Assembly: GCA_021613335.1 (NCBI GenBank) | Contig: JAJTWR010000263.1 | Coordinates: forward strand, 1,817,001 to 1,881,000 | DNA from: Whitmania pigra | Taxonomy: Eukaryota; Annelida; Clitellata; Hirudinida; Haemopidae | Length of the DNA: 64,000 nt | Reading direction: 5' to 3' | Shown: piece by piece, positions 25,602-38,790 of the stretch | Numbering within the stretch: the stretch's first letter is position 1 | How the letters are laid out: each line of letters opens with the position of its first letter | Program-made: the position numbers and the translations under genes | Notes under the pieces: model-generated | The model's input: only the letters and a program-made list of their open reading frames with translations | Databases searched by the model: none | What the model was told of the DNA's origin: nothing

Positions 25602-27632
25602 TTAAGAACAGTCTGCCTTGGAAACGTAAATGGACGTCCAATTGATGAGTATAAAGGCAGTGGAAGATCCAAGAAATACACCAGCCTGTGTAACTGCTCC
25701 GCTCCACATGAGAGCTCTTCGTCCTCCGAGCGATTGAAGGTTTGAAGTAAAAATCACTCTGGAGAATGAGAGACCGCCTGACATCACCATGGCTGTTAGG
25801 ACCTTCAATAAAAAAAATATACTTAATTAGGCCAAGAAAGTTTTCGAATTTAAGAAAAAATGATAAGAAACAGTGACCCAAATCAAAAAACCCCTTGTGA
25901 TGTGGCATGAAAACAAACATGATTTTTCGTCAAGTAATCTTGCACTTCGAACCTTGAGATGATGTTGCTTATTTCCACGTATCACGCATAATTTGAAAAT
26001 ATTTATATTTTGATATTTAAACTGCTTTGCTTGCAATTTTTCAGATATAAAAGTTGCTCTAATATCCCCCTCAGGGACGTAATTTGAGGGTCTGATGGGA
26101 CCGTTGCCCCACCCCCCACTCCCGTCTTTAGACTTGACGCAAAAAAAGGTCATCTCCTCATGTTTTACGGGGGTTTTCCCACTCCCCTTCCTTGAATGTT
26201 GACTAGAAGCAAAAAAGGTCGTCTCCAAGTTGTGCGAGAGTCTGCCCCTTTGGAAAAAGCTGAAATGAGTCTCCTATCCCCATCCTTTCATCAATAATAA
26301 TTAGTTAATACTAATAACACTGTCTATACAGCTAATAACAATCAAAAACTTAGAAGAAGATTAAATGATCTCAACGACAAAATCCAAAAAAAGTCAATCG
26401 CGAATCCTAACCAATAAAATGTGCTTACAAAATAAACAAACCACAAGAACTGCTCCGATTGTTTCATTCTGTAAAACTGGACTAGGACTCTGCAGTGCCA
26501 AAACAAATTGATAAACAAAGGAAATCAATCCAACTAGTGTGATGCCAAACAGAAGTTTTTCTGGCGGCCTTGAGATAAACATGGTTGCTATTGAAGCTAG
26601 AGCTGAGCACATAAATGAAAGCCGAATGGCTAGGTTGAATACAGCGCCTCCATAAGGAAGACTTGAAAAGGGTTGAATTGATGGAAAAAATCCAAACATT
26701 ACGGCGTGGACAATGCCCGTTAATAATAGATAAATGACAAATTTGTATTTGGAGTATTTCTGATCTTTCACTGGGGCAGGAGTAATCGATTCTTCTAAAT
26801 TTTTAATTTCTTTCGAATGATCAGCATCTTTTTCTTTTCCTTGGATAAAATGCTCAGTCTGAGAACAATTTCGAAGAACTTGATGCTGTCGCAAGCTTGT
26901 GTAATTTAAACAGTAAAATGATATCAGACTTGCCACTAACAAGCAGCTTACTATTATGAAATAAATCTGAACGGAGAATCTTGGAGGGGAATACTGAGGA
27001 ACCAATTTGTACTGCGATAATGAATCTGTACAGGAACCAGTTGAACAGGAACTGTTTGTTAACACTGTTACATTCAAACACGTTGGATCTCCACCCAGAC
27101 CTTGACCTAGTCCTATCAATCCAGGTATGAACCCTCCTAAACCGTTTCCCAGGTAATAAGCCGATATGTAACGCGTAGAAAAACGAGCCATGTAAGGTAG
27201 GTAAACCAAATTTGATAAAGAACTACATAATCCACTGAAGAAAAGCAACACCATCACAGCAATGCTGTGATTGGATCCTCCGATATAGGTTGTGCGATTC
27301 CAAAAAAATGAAATCAATATCATTGATACAATCTCGATCGAAATAATTGCGAATGAAAGAATGATGTCTTTTCGGTTGTGAGTGTTGCGTTCCTCTGCTT
27401 TATTCTTTCCTTGATAAAGTCTACAAATAATTAAATACAAAGCCGGTCCAACATTTGTTAAGATATTAGCAAAAGAAAGATATGAGGGAAGATTCCACCC
27501 TTCAGGCAATTCGTTCATCATGAAAGGTACCTCAGCTCTGACGCTAATAACATCAACCCATGATGAAATGGCGTAAATCACTATCAAACAAAATACCGGA
27601 AACGATATTTCCCTTAAATTAAAGCTAGTCAT
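25602..27632 (-). CDS. SLC52-type riboflavin transporter, copy C
   Basis: Third tandem riboflavin carrier. Exons 26442-27632 (397 codons) and 25602-25802 (67 codons with stop), about 463 residues. Landmarks: SSWVDVISVRAEVPFM, PEGWNLPSYL, LTNVGPALYLII, LSNLVYLPYMARFSTRYIS, GNGLGGFIPGLIGLGQGLG, PTCLNVTV, PPRFSVQIYF, FPSIQPFSSLPYG, LQSPSPVLQNETIGAVLVV, and GGRRALMWSGAVTQAGVFLG in the last exon. The splice donor is gtttgt, weaker than gtaag (A) or gtatgt (B), but the phase and position match the other copies. The intron (639 bp) contains a dispersed repeat. Copy C is the most divergent of the three; its extracellular loop lacks the near-identity shared by A and B. Confidence 0.93.
26072..26276 (-). 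repeat. MITE-like dispersed repeat, copy 1 (in transporter C intron)
   Basis: Bounded by cagggacgtaatttg and ctgaaatgagtctcct, which are near inverted complements of one another (CAGGGACGTCATTT-type ends). The interior has two halves rich in gggggttttcccac and aaaggtcgtctcc words. Related copies lie at 29789-29963 and 61640-61765 in the opposite orientation. The 133-codon minus ORF across it is a by-product. Confidence 0.65.
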
Positions 27633-27765
27633 TACAATAATTACTCGGTAATTACTAATAAATTATCTCCTATTTTTTCACACGATTCGATCAATTAAAT
27701 TTACATCAAAACGAGATACTTCTAACAAGGCCTACCCAGATAACTCGAATCAAATTTATGCATTC

Positions 27766-27775
27766 CCCTTATATA
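27766..27775 (-). promoter_or_regulatory. TATA box of riboflavin transporter copy C
   Basis: Minus-strand TATATAAGGG lies 133 bp upstream of the copy C start codon (27630-27632), allowing a 5' UTR of about 100 bases. Seen in sequence; function inferred. Confidence 0.45.
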
Positions 27776-28038
27776 GTGCTTTTACATGTATCTCTTTTAC
27801 AAGTAGATGTCATTTGTGACCTAGTTCAAGCTCATTTGGCCTTTTGTTAAAAATGAATCTTGATTGTTTTGGACCTCGGATGAATATACTCAGATAAAAT
27901 ACTGGTTCATGCGTGTTGATATGATAAATTCTTCTATAAAAATAACAACTTGTATGAGTAATAAGGTTTGACTAGCTTAATTCAAATAGTTCAACAATTT
28001 CAAATAATTAAAATAATTTTTTATTTTGTTTATTTAGG

Positions 28039-28101
28039 CTGTTTGGACGTCGGGCTCTTTTGACGGGGCTATTTTGTCGCCGGGCTGTTATGACGGGGCG
28101 C
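28039..28101. repeat. Fragment of the GACGGGGCTATTTTGTCGCC MITE family
   Basis: The segment gacggggctattttgtcgcc followed by gggctgttatgacggggcgccc matches the right end of the intact MITE at 60610-60811 with few differences. No inverted partner was seen nearby, so this is a solo or truncated copy. Confidence 0.65.
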
Positions 28102-28779
28102 CCGTAAATGTATTTGAAGCCCTCCAACCATTTACTGTTTACAACTTTGTAAAATCTTTAGAGATCTACACCAAGACGAAGATCCACAAAAAAGACACCC
28201 CCAATTAGAAGGGAGGGGGTTTCCGAAGGTGGACTAATGCGCACATTGTTTTGAGCAATCAGCAGTTTTAAAAAAAATTACACAATTTTTTAATTTTGCA
28301 AATTTACTTTTTTAATGATTTTATTTCCATTATTTAAATATTCATTTATTTATATTTATAACAAAAATTCAAAAACTTTAGAACTTTAAAAATACATGCT
28401 TCAAACATTTTTGTCACAATCAATGGTGGGTAGAACTCAATCATTCACCAACAAAGGAAATTTATTATTGGTTATAATTTTTACGGATCGGATGCAATCA
28501 GATTTTTCATTTGAACAATCTAATTGCTTATTTATTGGAATACATTTATAAGAAATATTATTAAGCAAAAATGCGGATGTCCGTAAAATAGGTGGAAGGG
28601 ATACATCAAAAGTGGACATTTGTGGAAGGGGTTCAAAAATCGGCAATTTTTAGCGGACATCCAACACGGCCCCTAACCTTAAAATCCTTTTGTTCATCGA
28701 CAACCTAACTGTTTTTGTAATTAATAATAATATTATAATATATAATTAATCTATTAATTAATATATTAAATATAATCAT

Positions 28780-28915
28780 TAATTATAATAATAACATATT
28801 ATTATATTATTATATTATTATAATATTATATTATAATTATCAGATCATTCTGATATTATAATTATAATATAATAATATGTTATTATTATAATTATAATAT
28901 TATATAATAGTATTG
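28780..28915. repeat. Long AT-only palindrome
   Basis: Arms made only of A and T, such as aataataacatattattat and its reverse complement, mirror around a short centre tcagatcattctga near 28841-28852. Arms are about 60 bp with small imperfections. Able to form a cruciform or hairpin; no coding potential. Confidence 0.7.
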
Positions 28916-29788
28916 GAAACATTGGAAAAAAGAGATTTTGCTTATATCAAATACCAGTTTACGACAGCGAAATTAAGAAAAATAAATTTTTTGTAGACTG
29001 TAAATCAGAATATGGCAGTGACTGAATGAATCATGCAATATAATTTCTATGAATTTGTTTCTTTAAATACAATGTTTCATCAAAGTTTTTTTTGTCCTTA
29101 TTCACTGTAATAGAGAAATGTGATTAAACGGAGTGGATGGGGAGGGCGGCAACGCCAATTTGTTAGTTTGTCCCCGGGCGCGAAATACCTTAGCTACGCT
29201 AATGGTCCAAACCTTATTGAAGATGTTCTTCTGAAAGTAAAGATATTTTGAAAAAGGAACCTCGCAGTTTTTAGATTTTTTGGAATGAAAAGCTGAAGTC
29301 TGATGTTCTGATGTTCTGATGTTCGTTGACGTGCCTTCAACACATGCATGAGTCCACCCGCTTCAATAGGCAAAGATGTTTTCAAGTCACCAAAAGTAAA
29401 GGATAGAAGTTGACCGACCTAAAATCGTTCAAATTTATAATTATGCATGGGATGGGTAGAGTGGATTACTCGGATCAAAAGCTGGCATACTATATGATTC
29501 AGCCTTTGTAAAATAAAAGTGGTATTGGTTTTAGATTTGGCATAGATTTGGCCATCCAAAATGCATTACAACTACATTTTCTAGAAAAGACGACACGCTT
29601 AAATTGTTATCAATCCGGTATCTAAATAAATATTTTAAACAAACACTGCCCTTTTGGAAGCCAAGCCACACACAATTAAGGATACTTTCCCATTTGGCGA
29701 GAATTTACTTAAAAGTCAGGAATCATTTTGACTAGTTTATGCAAAATGTAGTTAAATTGGTTCACTGGACTGCAAACATCCTTGACTT

Positions 29789-29963
29789 CAGGGCTTTCAT
29801 TTCAACTTTTCCTTGGAAGGCAAACCCTCTCATAACTCGAGGAGACGACCTTTTTCTCCCTCTTGCCAAAATTCGGAAGGAGGCAAACCCTTGTTAAACT
29901 TGAGCAAATGACCTTTTTTCCAACAAGTCTAAAGTCAGCCCCCTCCCCCAAATTACGTCCTTG
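29789..29963 (+). repeat. MITE-like dispersed repeat, copy 2
   Basis: Starts cagggctttcatttcaac and ends aaattacgtccttg. Shares ggcaaaccctc, cttgag and gacgaccttttt words with the copies at 26072-26276 and 61640-61765. The two halves are partly repeated internally. Non-coding. Confidence 0.6.
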
Positions 29964-30949
29964 CTTTACTTTTAATATTAATAATGAATGATCATGTGAT
30001 TTGTTTTGTATATTTGCTTATATTTTATTTTCCTTTTTTATTTTCTTCATTTTTGTATTAATCGTTAATTTTTTTAGTTTTGTCACATTATTATTCATTT
30101 TACAAGCAGTTTCTCATAACTTGAGCACTATTTGAAATGTTGTTATTGTTAAATTAAATCTAATCAATTTTATTAACATTTTTTTACTATTATCAAAGTT
30201 AATAATAAATATGCAATCAAGATGCAATCTTGGGTTGCACCAGGCAGTGGCGTACCAACTGATTTTGCCACCCACCTCTTGACCGTTAACATTCAAAATT
30301 TCATAAAGCTCTCAAACATTTATTTTCATAGAATCAAATACAATCAAATTAAAAAGTTACAAACAAACTTTACGCTCTTTTCTTTCCGCAAAGTTTTTTA
30401 TAACAGACTCAAAATTCAGTCCATCGGCAAGTTCCCTCTCTTTAAAGAGGACTGTCACGTCTGTAAGCCTTGTCTGGCTCATCGATGATTGAAGGTATTT
30501 TTTATTAACTTAAGTTTAACTCCATTTTGAAGAATGAGCGCTCACAGCTAGCAAAACTAATAGCTTGGATTAGGAAGATACGCAGCAGGATCACAATACG
30601 AGGGGCAGAATCCCCAAGATGGTATCTCCGTGTGAAGCTCAAAAGTTGAAGGGGTCTATCGATGTTATCGTTTCAAATCAAATTTCATTATTTTTCATTC
30701 TCCATAAAAGGTCATACTTTATGATTTTCCCCTTTCATGAATAACATTGATCTGATAAGAGTCACTAGCTTTCGTTAGACTTATACTAATCAAACTCACT
30801 TAGATGCTTGTGAATCCAAGAAATTACTTAAAAAGATTTTCAATTTATTGTTCAATAACAATAACAATCACGAATGAACGTAGCAAGTTAATGAAAACGG
30901 AATTAACGAGCAATATGCTATGTTCTCGAAATAGTTCCTTAGGATCTTA

Positions 30950-31109
30950 TGATCAAAAGACTGACTGGACGAGCAGGGGTGACCGGATGAAGGCCTGGTA
31001 CGGTGATTTTCTTGTGTGGCTCGAACATCAATCGATACCAAAAGCCAATTTGAAATCTGATCCTTTAATAGACATAGCAAAAAAACAGAGAAGGGCGGCC
31101 ATTTTTTAA
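30950..31109 (+). pseudogene. Exon-like fragment, possibly from an alginate-lyase-like gene
   Basis: After a good acceptor (ttccttag), an open stretch encodes SYDQKTDWTSRGDRMKAWYG followed by DFLVWLEHQ and about 30 more residues to a stop. The W-x-W spaced helix resembles the WxxDxxxFKAWxxxYLxWL pattern I recall from alginate-lyase-family helical domains, but the match is short and from memory. No neighbouring exons were found. It ends about 80 bp before the hAT-type element at 31192. Confidence 0.2.
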
Positions 31110-31191
31110 TTTTGTTAAAAATTTTTACGTACTCCCTCAAAATGCCGTCTCTTGGCACTTGCTGTCCGGGTCCAAAGCATTCCGTTATAGT

Positions 31192-32340
<1,149 letters not shown>

Positions 32341-32348
32341 GTTATAGT

Positions 32349-32954
32349 TAAGTTCAATTAATTTATTTGACGAAATTTGGTGACGCTTTAAACATTTGAT
32401 TATGTACTAATAATCTTTTTATATATGTTTTTAAAATGCAATTAAGTAAAAAACATTACATCTGAACAATAAACATCAAATTCAGTTGTTTGTTCATGAA
32501 ATTAATTGTCATATCGTAAATATCTGCCGTCGCTATATTGTAACATGTTTTATATCATCAAAGAAAAACACCCTACCCTTAGCGGCTGGCGTCGGTTTAA
32601 ACTGACGGTCACATTTCTGACCATACTGGGCAGAATTTGGCAATAAAATTTTTTAAATTATTTATTACATTGTTTTTATGTCTAGAACATGCAATGCTAC
32701 TAATTACACACAATTATAAAATTGCATCGTGAGTTAATATGGGTTAAGCAAGATTAAGAATCGCCTCTGAAACAATTCTTTTTTAAATTAAATAATTTTG
32801 TTTAATTTAAATGTTTAGCTTAGAGTAGGTAAATGTTATAATTTTAAAATTTGGTTGAAAATTAAAGCGCGCTGATTTAAGTGTGATATTTTTCTGGATA
32901 TTGGCAGTAATAAATATTCCCCTAAAATCGTCTGTTTATTAATTTGCATCGGTC
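32349..32954. other. THUMPD1 upstream region
   Basis: About 600 bp between the hAT-type element and the THUMPD1 start codon. AT-rich, with a less AT-rich patch at 32575-32635. No TATA box obvious. It should hold the THUMPD1 promoter and 5' UTR; the hAT insertion bounds it on the left. Confidence 0.4.
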
Positions 32955-33937
32955 ATGCCTCAAGAAAATAAGCGAAAGAATAAAAGTTATTACACGCAGT
33001 CAAAGAAACCGAAGCATGAATTTCATTTGGATGCTGGGATGAAAGGCTTTCTAATTACTTGTAACAGAAACGAAAGCCGTGCTGTTACAGAAGCCTACAG
33101 GTTGTTTAACGAATACCATGACATCCTTTATCCAAAACAGGTATTAGTGTACTCTATTAATGTTTGATTAGTTTATTTGAATCGCCTTATCTTTTTACAG
33201 AGAGCATACATATTTACTTTTAGATTGATGAATCAAAAATTGAAGATGATGACATAAAGGCATGTGCCATAACTTATTTGAACAACACTACTACTGATGG
33301 AAAGCGTTTTCAAAACGTTGACACAAAGACTAACAATTGCGTATTTATTAAAGCAATGCTGGAACACCCAGAAGAACTTACCCAAAGAATATTTTCAGAA
33401 TCTCTCGAGTCCGGAATTGTGAAATCAAAAACAATCTTACGTTTATTACCTGTCCTGGGCACTTGTAAAGTTAATGAAGAGAAGCTTGAAAAAATGGCAG
33501 AGGAAATCTTCTCTGATTATTTTAAACGGAACCCTTCCACCAGCTTCACATATTGCATTGTCTATAAGATTCGTTGCAACAATTCCATAAATAAAGAGAT
33601 GATATTTTCAATTGTTGGAAGGGCACTGAGAACATTGGATGTGGAAATCAAAGTGAACTTTGACAATCCAGACATTGTCATAAGTGTTGATGTGCTCCAA
33701 AAGATATGTTGTCTGAGCATACTTCCAGAATATTTCAAGTTCAAAAAGTATAATCTTCATGAGCTTGGAAACAATCCATCTGAGACACCAAAAGAGGAAT
33801 TGCCCCAAAGTGATGCCCTTGAAGTTGCTAAAGATGAGACACCAAGAGAGGAATTGTCACAAAACTCTGATAAGCTTGAAGAAGGTTCTTCTCAAGCACC
33901 AAAAGAGGTAGACAACCAACAAGAAACCCCAGAATAG
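32955..33937 (+). CDS. THUMPD1: THUMPD1 / Tan1-like tRNA acetylation adaptor
   Basis: Adaptor that binds tRNA through its THUMP domain and works with the acetyltransferase NAT10/Kre33 to form N4-acetylcytidine in Ser and Leu tRNAs. Two exons: 32955-33140 (62 codons, phase 0) and 33224-33937, giving about 299 residues (human 353). The start ATG is followed by a lysine-rich stretch, then GMKGFLITCNRNESRAVTEA, the conserved N-terminal block. The THUMP domain fills exon 2 (LRLLPVLGTCKVNEEKLEKM, TSFTYCIVYKIRCN, NPDIVISVDVLQKICCLSIL, ending in YFKFKKYNL). The acidic C-terminal tail contains a repeated ETPKEEL/ETPREEL-type segment. A rival acceptor at 33200 would run into a stop, supporting 33223/33224. 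AATAAA lies just after the stop, at about 33959. Confidence 0.95.
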
Positions 33938-35828
33938 AATAGTAAATAGTTACTTCTTAATAAATTGAATCATTGAAGCTGTTACTTGTTGCCAAAGGAT
34001 TAATGCTTAATAATTAGTACATGCCATTAAATCAATGGAATCTGTGTTTATAGGGTCATGCAGATTTCTTTGTTGACAGCTTCAGTCAAATCATCTGTAA
34101 AAACAACTGATGTATTAATCTCTAGCATTACAAAAACTTGAGGTGATATAACGGCTCTTAATTAATTTCAGTAGAAATCATTCGAATAAAGAACTATATG
34201 CAAAACAGGTTTCTTCTCAAGTCAAGTTTGAGCATATCTGCTGAAGAAACTCTGTTTTCCTTACTCTAAGTGTTTAATATACAAATTTAATTTTGATTTG
34301 GTATGTGTTAGGTTGAAGGAATCACATACTTAACACTTTTTGCAATCACTGGAATGTATATTGGCTTGTAGCATTCAACATTGTAACATACTATATATTT
34401 TGATATCGGTTCATGGTGTCTTCTTGGTAATCCCGGTATTATCCAACTCGCAGTTTAATTTCAAGACGCCCATAAGTTTTCAAAACCTTTTTAGCGTGCA
34501 CGAGGCATCGATATGAAATTACTGCAAACAACAAAGAGTTCAAATTAGCAGTAGACATTAGGACAACGGTGCCTCGAACATAGTTCAATGAACAAATGCT
34601 GTTGATAGGCCCACATCCTTTGTGGCGCCGGCTTTGAATCACTCCAAGTAATTACACAACTGTTCGGGCCCAGGCTGATTAATATTCATATTATAGGAGT
34701 TGGGGGGGGGGGGATTTTTTTTGCAAAATACCAATTTGTCACTTCGATAAAAGGATTTTAAAAATAACTAGCAACACTGTGCATATAAATTAACAATCAC
34801 TCACACAAAATAAAAAGAATTGCTCAAAAATGAAACTTTCGAAGAAATCTTCCGTTGGAATTTGAGCTTCTTCAATGCCTGTACAACGAGTTAAAGTTTC
34901 TTGTCTCATTTTATTAACATTTCTCGCCTTGCTAAATATCCTCCTCATTGTGCTAAATGATTTCTTTACTGAAGCAGATGTTACAGGATTAACAAGAGTT
35001 GTTATTCAATGGGCTTTCGTCTGTTTTCATCTTCTACAAACAGCCAGACTTTAAGAAAAATTTGAAAAATTTCAAATCCGCAAGTACAGCTTCTGCAATG
35101 AGAATTGGAAAATTATTACAAAACTTTATGGCTGTCATGTTTCTTTCTTCAATTTCTTTAATGATATTTCGCAATGCCCCCTCATATCTGTTAAGATACT
35201 TTTTGCATTATCATCTTCAATCCAAACTCAACTATTGCATTTGATTTTTTTTATTTTCATATGTCAGAGTCTCTACCAAGCAGTACAAACTATCAAAAAT
35301 GACGCTTGCAATTTGTTTCAGTGAACGAGTGAGCTATAATAGGATAGATTTGTTTATTACCAGCACATGACGCATATGCTGCGTCATCTGAAAAAAGCTA
35401 CTGTTTACCTAATTATTTTGTTAAAGTATAAAATACTGGATAGATTGCCGTGGTTGCTACATGGCCTCTATAAGTAAACTCCAACCAAATGCCTGGAATA
35501 AAAGTCATTCAGCAAAAATATTCCTAAAAATGTTATTCCAGTGTAATTTTATTAAAACTCTTTTTTATTGAAACACCGATTGTTTAGTACTTCATAAACA
35601 ATGTTTGAAAATTTGAACCTTAAAAATAGTGCCAGGTTATTCTGCGCGCGGCAACGGATTGATCAGAAGCATGAGGCGGTCGTGATTCGGTTGCCATTCA
35701 ATGTGTTACTACTCATTGTCGCTGCTCGTAGTAGTACGTTTTGGCGCATAAACTTGTGTATTGTGGAGGTTCTGTTGCGTGTTGTTTACATTACATCGAA
35801 CATCTACACGGGATTAAATGTTCGGATT
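33938..35828. other. Intergenic between THUMPD1 and TFAP4
   Basis: Holds the THUMPD1 3' end, a G-tract near 34700, a fragment at 34650-34680 that resembles the ends of the 45-kb MITE (ggctgattaatattcat), and a hAT C-terminal domain remnant at 34857-34993. The TFAP4 promoter should lie in 35300-35800. No other gene seen. Confidence 0.45.
34857..34993 (-). pseudogene. hAT transposase C-terminal remnant
   Basis: Minus-strand translation gives NPVTSASVKKSFSTMRRIFS followed by a NVNKMRQETLTRC-like helix, which fits the hAT dimerisation domain pattern (P-x-T-x-A-S-x-x-R-S-F-S-x-x-R-R-I). Upstream frames are broken. A lone fossil with no detectable ends. Confidence 0.6.
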
Positions 35829-38790
35829 ATGACAGTTTATCAGAAAGGATCTGAAAAGGTTGAAAACTACCGCGAATTTCATTTTTTGACGTCTGGACAG
35901 ATGGGCGGTCTTGCTAGGTATGTTTAGCTTCTCAGCTGCTTTGCATACATTAGTAAGGTTTCGACTACCAAACCGTCCTCCCATATTCTTTATGATTAAC
36001 AATTTCTCTATTTTGTTGATTAATATGTGTCAGGATTATATACTGGCTTGATTCTAGTAGTTGAATTTCTCCGTGGAAGCTTTGTTTATGTTGTTTTTGT
36101 GGTTTACATGATCGACACAATGTACAGCTGATTACTCAAGGGCTCCAGACATGTTTAGCTACCGTCTGTTTCGATGCGCGCGGACTATGTCTAGACGAAT
36201 GACGGTACAATTGACCTGTTAAAATGTCGATGCTTTTTTTTATATTTGATCTACTTTTTAACCCAAGCTTTTTGGTGGAATTTTAAGTAAAGAATCAGTA
36301 TGACAGACATTTTTATAAACATTTAATTTCTTAGTGTCTGAAAGCTGTCTGTTTTCATTTTAACATTTAAAAAAATTGGAGATCAAATAAATTCAAATAG
36401 TGGGTTGCCAAATAAAATGATAGTAAAATTCATATGCGTTTCTTTGATTAAAATGCTAAGCAATTATTGATTTCTTGAGATATTCCACATTAATTATTTT
36501 CATTGGTTTTATTACAATCATGATATTGGCCACACCTACAAGTTTCTTGTGATTTAGCTATGTGATCTGTTATGATAAATGATTTTAAATATTTTATAAG
36601 GTTGGAAATTTTCATGCATTATCTTCCCATTCAAGCTTACTTGGAGTATCAAATTGACACATTTTACTATAAGGTCTAACCTCAACTGATCCTTAGTTTT
36701 CATTAAATTATACATTGAAACCATATTCATGCATTTAGGTGCATCTAAATATGTTTAACCAATTCTGTCCATTTAACATTTTGTCATTCGTTGGATTCCA
36801 GAGTTTTATAAAGTTAGCAAAAATCTAACAAAGCTTTTCTGTAGATTATGAGAAGCTTTAGGTTATTACTACAACTTTGTTTTGTAATTAATTTATAGAG
36901 AAAAAACATCAAGGTCATCTCTAGATCGTGATAAAAAGACAAGGCGAGAGATTGCAAATAGCAATGAAAGGAGACGAATGCAGAGCATCAATAGTGGATT
37001 TCAACAACTTAAGGCACTTCTACCTGAATCTGAGGATGACAAAAGAAGCAAGGTGAGAATCAATTTTAAGAGAACGCATACATTCTTTACATTAAAATGG
37101 TTAATATTAAGTCAGGACCAATGTCTTTATATTTTAAAACTATTAGTAGGTTTTTCATGTGATAAAACAAGATTTATTCTTTCTTTGATATTCATCTATT
37201 AAAATGTATTTTTAACTTTGTTAATTTAAATTATGATCAACCAATTAAAATTTGATAAGCATGTTTATGATTTAAAATCATTAATTTTTTTCGTTCCAGT
37301 CTGTCATTCTTCATCAGGCTGTGGAATATATTACCAAGCTTGAAACTGAGAAATTGACACTAATCAATCAAAATGCCAGACTTACTCACTTACTGCAAGA
37401 TGGCAGATTAGTCAAGAGAAAAAGGGGAACCGATTGTGTAGGATCAGAACTTGATCTGTTTCAATCAGACAACATGGAAATGCTGAGTAAAGTGGAAAGA
37501 GTGGCTAGAGAGTTGAGAACTCAACTGGACGATGAAAGGCGAAAAAGACTCGCCTGCGAGAGGCAGCTCGATAGCATCAAGGCCGCTCTCAGAAATTCTT
37601 CGACCTCCTCCTCTTTCCTATCCATGGCATCACCAACTCATAACAATGCAAAAAATTCCTCTGGGGGTCACAATAGGAGCAATACCAGCATTGCAGTCTC
37701 TAAAGTTTTGGAGGATGTTGATGCCATCACCATCCCTAACAGTGAAGTTAGTTTTCCATAAGGTGTTACCTGCAGATTTGGTGATTATATAACATATTAA
37801 ACTGTCACTCATTACTATTAATTGTTCACCATTTAAGATATATACTGCATTTATTCAAATTTATTGACTGGCTTGTATGTCTCCGAGACTCAGCTGTGAT
37901 AGGATGATAATTGGAGATTGCTCTAAAAATATTTCATTCATAAAATGTGTAGTGACAAAGCAGCATCACCAAGTCTCTGTTTTGAGTCTGCTTAACAGCT
38001 TAGAATCGTTTGTTGCTGACGGTTGGGTCCTGCAGCCAGGCAAACAAGGTATAGATCTGCACCTGTGTTTTCAGGTGTTCTGGGCACCTGAACCTTTTGA
38101 CTTGTGGCTGTTGTGATTTTAATCCATTGACAAATCTATGCATTTTTTATTACTTTGCAATATGTATCTGGTTTAAATTAAAATAATATCGCAATGATAT
38201 TAGTCGCATTTATCTTATTATGTAAAGATACTTAATAAAAAGTATTTAACACTTTTCTCATTTCAAGAAATGAATTTTAGGAAGCAATAGTAAAGTTGAA
38301 GAGTGAAAGTGGAAATTCTCAAACTGCTGTGAGCACTATCGTCTCTTGCTCGATGTCGAGGCGAAACCTTGAAACCATTGTTGAAGCAATAAGACATCTT
38401 GAAGGAGATCAAGACTCTGTCTTTTCAAGCGACAACAAAATGTCTGCTTCTCAGCCAACGATTACTCATGCGAAGCAGAATTTATTAGAAAGCGAGCAGT
38501 TGGCTGATGCATTGAAGGTGAAGCCAGCTCCGCTAATACAGATCCCCAAACAAATTCACATACAAGGTCATCCTCAGTTATTGTCCATAGTACAGTCGTG
38601 TCAGCTGTCGTCTCCATATGGTTCACCTTTGTCCTCCCCTCCCCTGTCATCCACTCCCCCGCAAGTGTTACAACAGCCGCTAGGATCCCCCCATCATCTC
38701 ATATCCCCTATTATTATTTGTTCGCCAGAATCATCCTTGTTAAAAAATGCATCTCGTCTGTCTGCCATCTCTGCCATCGATCGGTCCTGA
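35829..38790 (+). CDS. TFAP4: TFAP4 (AP-4) bHLH-leucine-zipper transcription factor
   Basis: Nuclear bHLH-LZ factor that binds symmetrical CAGCTG-type E-boxes as a homodimer. Four exons with matching phases: 35829-35917, 36899-37052, 37300-37746, 38281-38790, about 399 residues (human 338). The basic region and helix 1 are in exon 2 (RREIANSNERRRMQSINSGF, then QQLKALLPESEDDKRSK); helix 2 and the first zipper heptads are in exon 3 (SVILHQAVEYITKLETEKL, then INQNARLTHLLQ); a second coiled segment follows (VERVARELRTQLDDERRKRL). Exon 4 carries the family signature SRRNLETIVEAIRHLEGDQ, then a Pro/Ser-rich tail. The N-terminal MTVYQKGSEKVENYREFHFL aligns with the vertebrate start. The upstream frame is also open for 76 codons with another start at 35601, so a longer N-terminus cannot be excluded. 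The exon 3 donor is gttagt. Confidence 0.95.

Larger units (their letters stand above)
27776..31183. other. Gene-poor, repeat-rich region
   Basis: No gene with support. It holds a MITE end (28039-28101), an AT-only palindrome (about 28780-28915), a hAT-end-like fragment near 29150-29210 (cgggcgcgaaataccttagctacgc), a dispersed repeat (29789-29963), a lone hAT-like end CAGTGGCGTACC at 30245, and an exon-like fragment at 30950-31109. Long minus- and plus-strand ORFs here overlap one another and do not look conserved. Confidence 0.45.

Noticed and set aside
25827..26228. 133-codon minus-strand ORF in the copy C intron
   Set aside because: Mostly lies in the dispersed repeat at 26072-26276 and has no homology.
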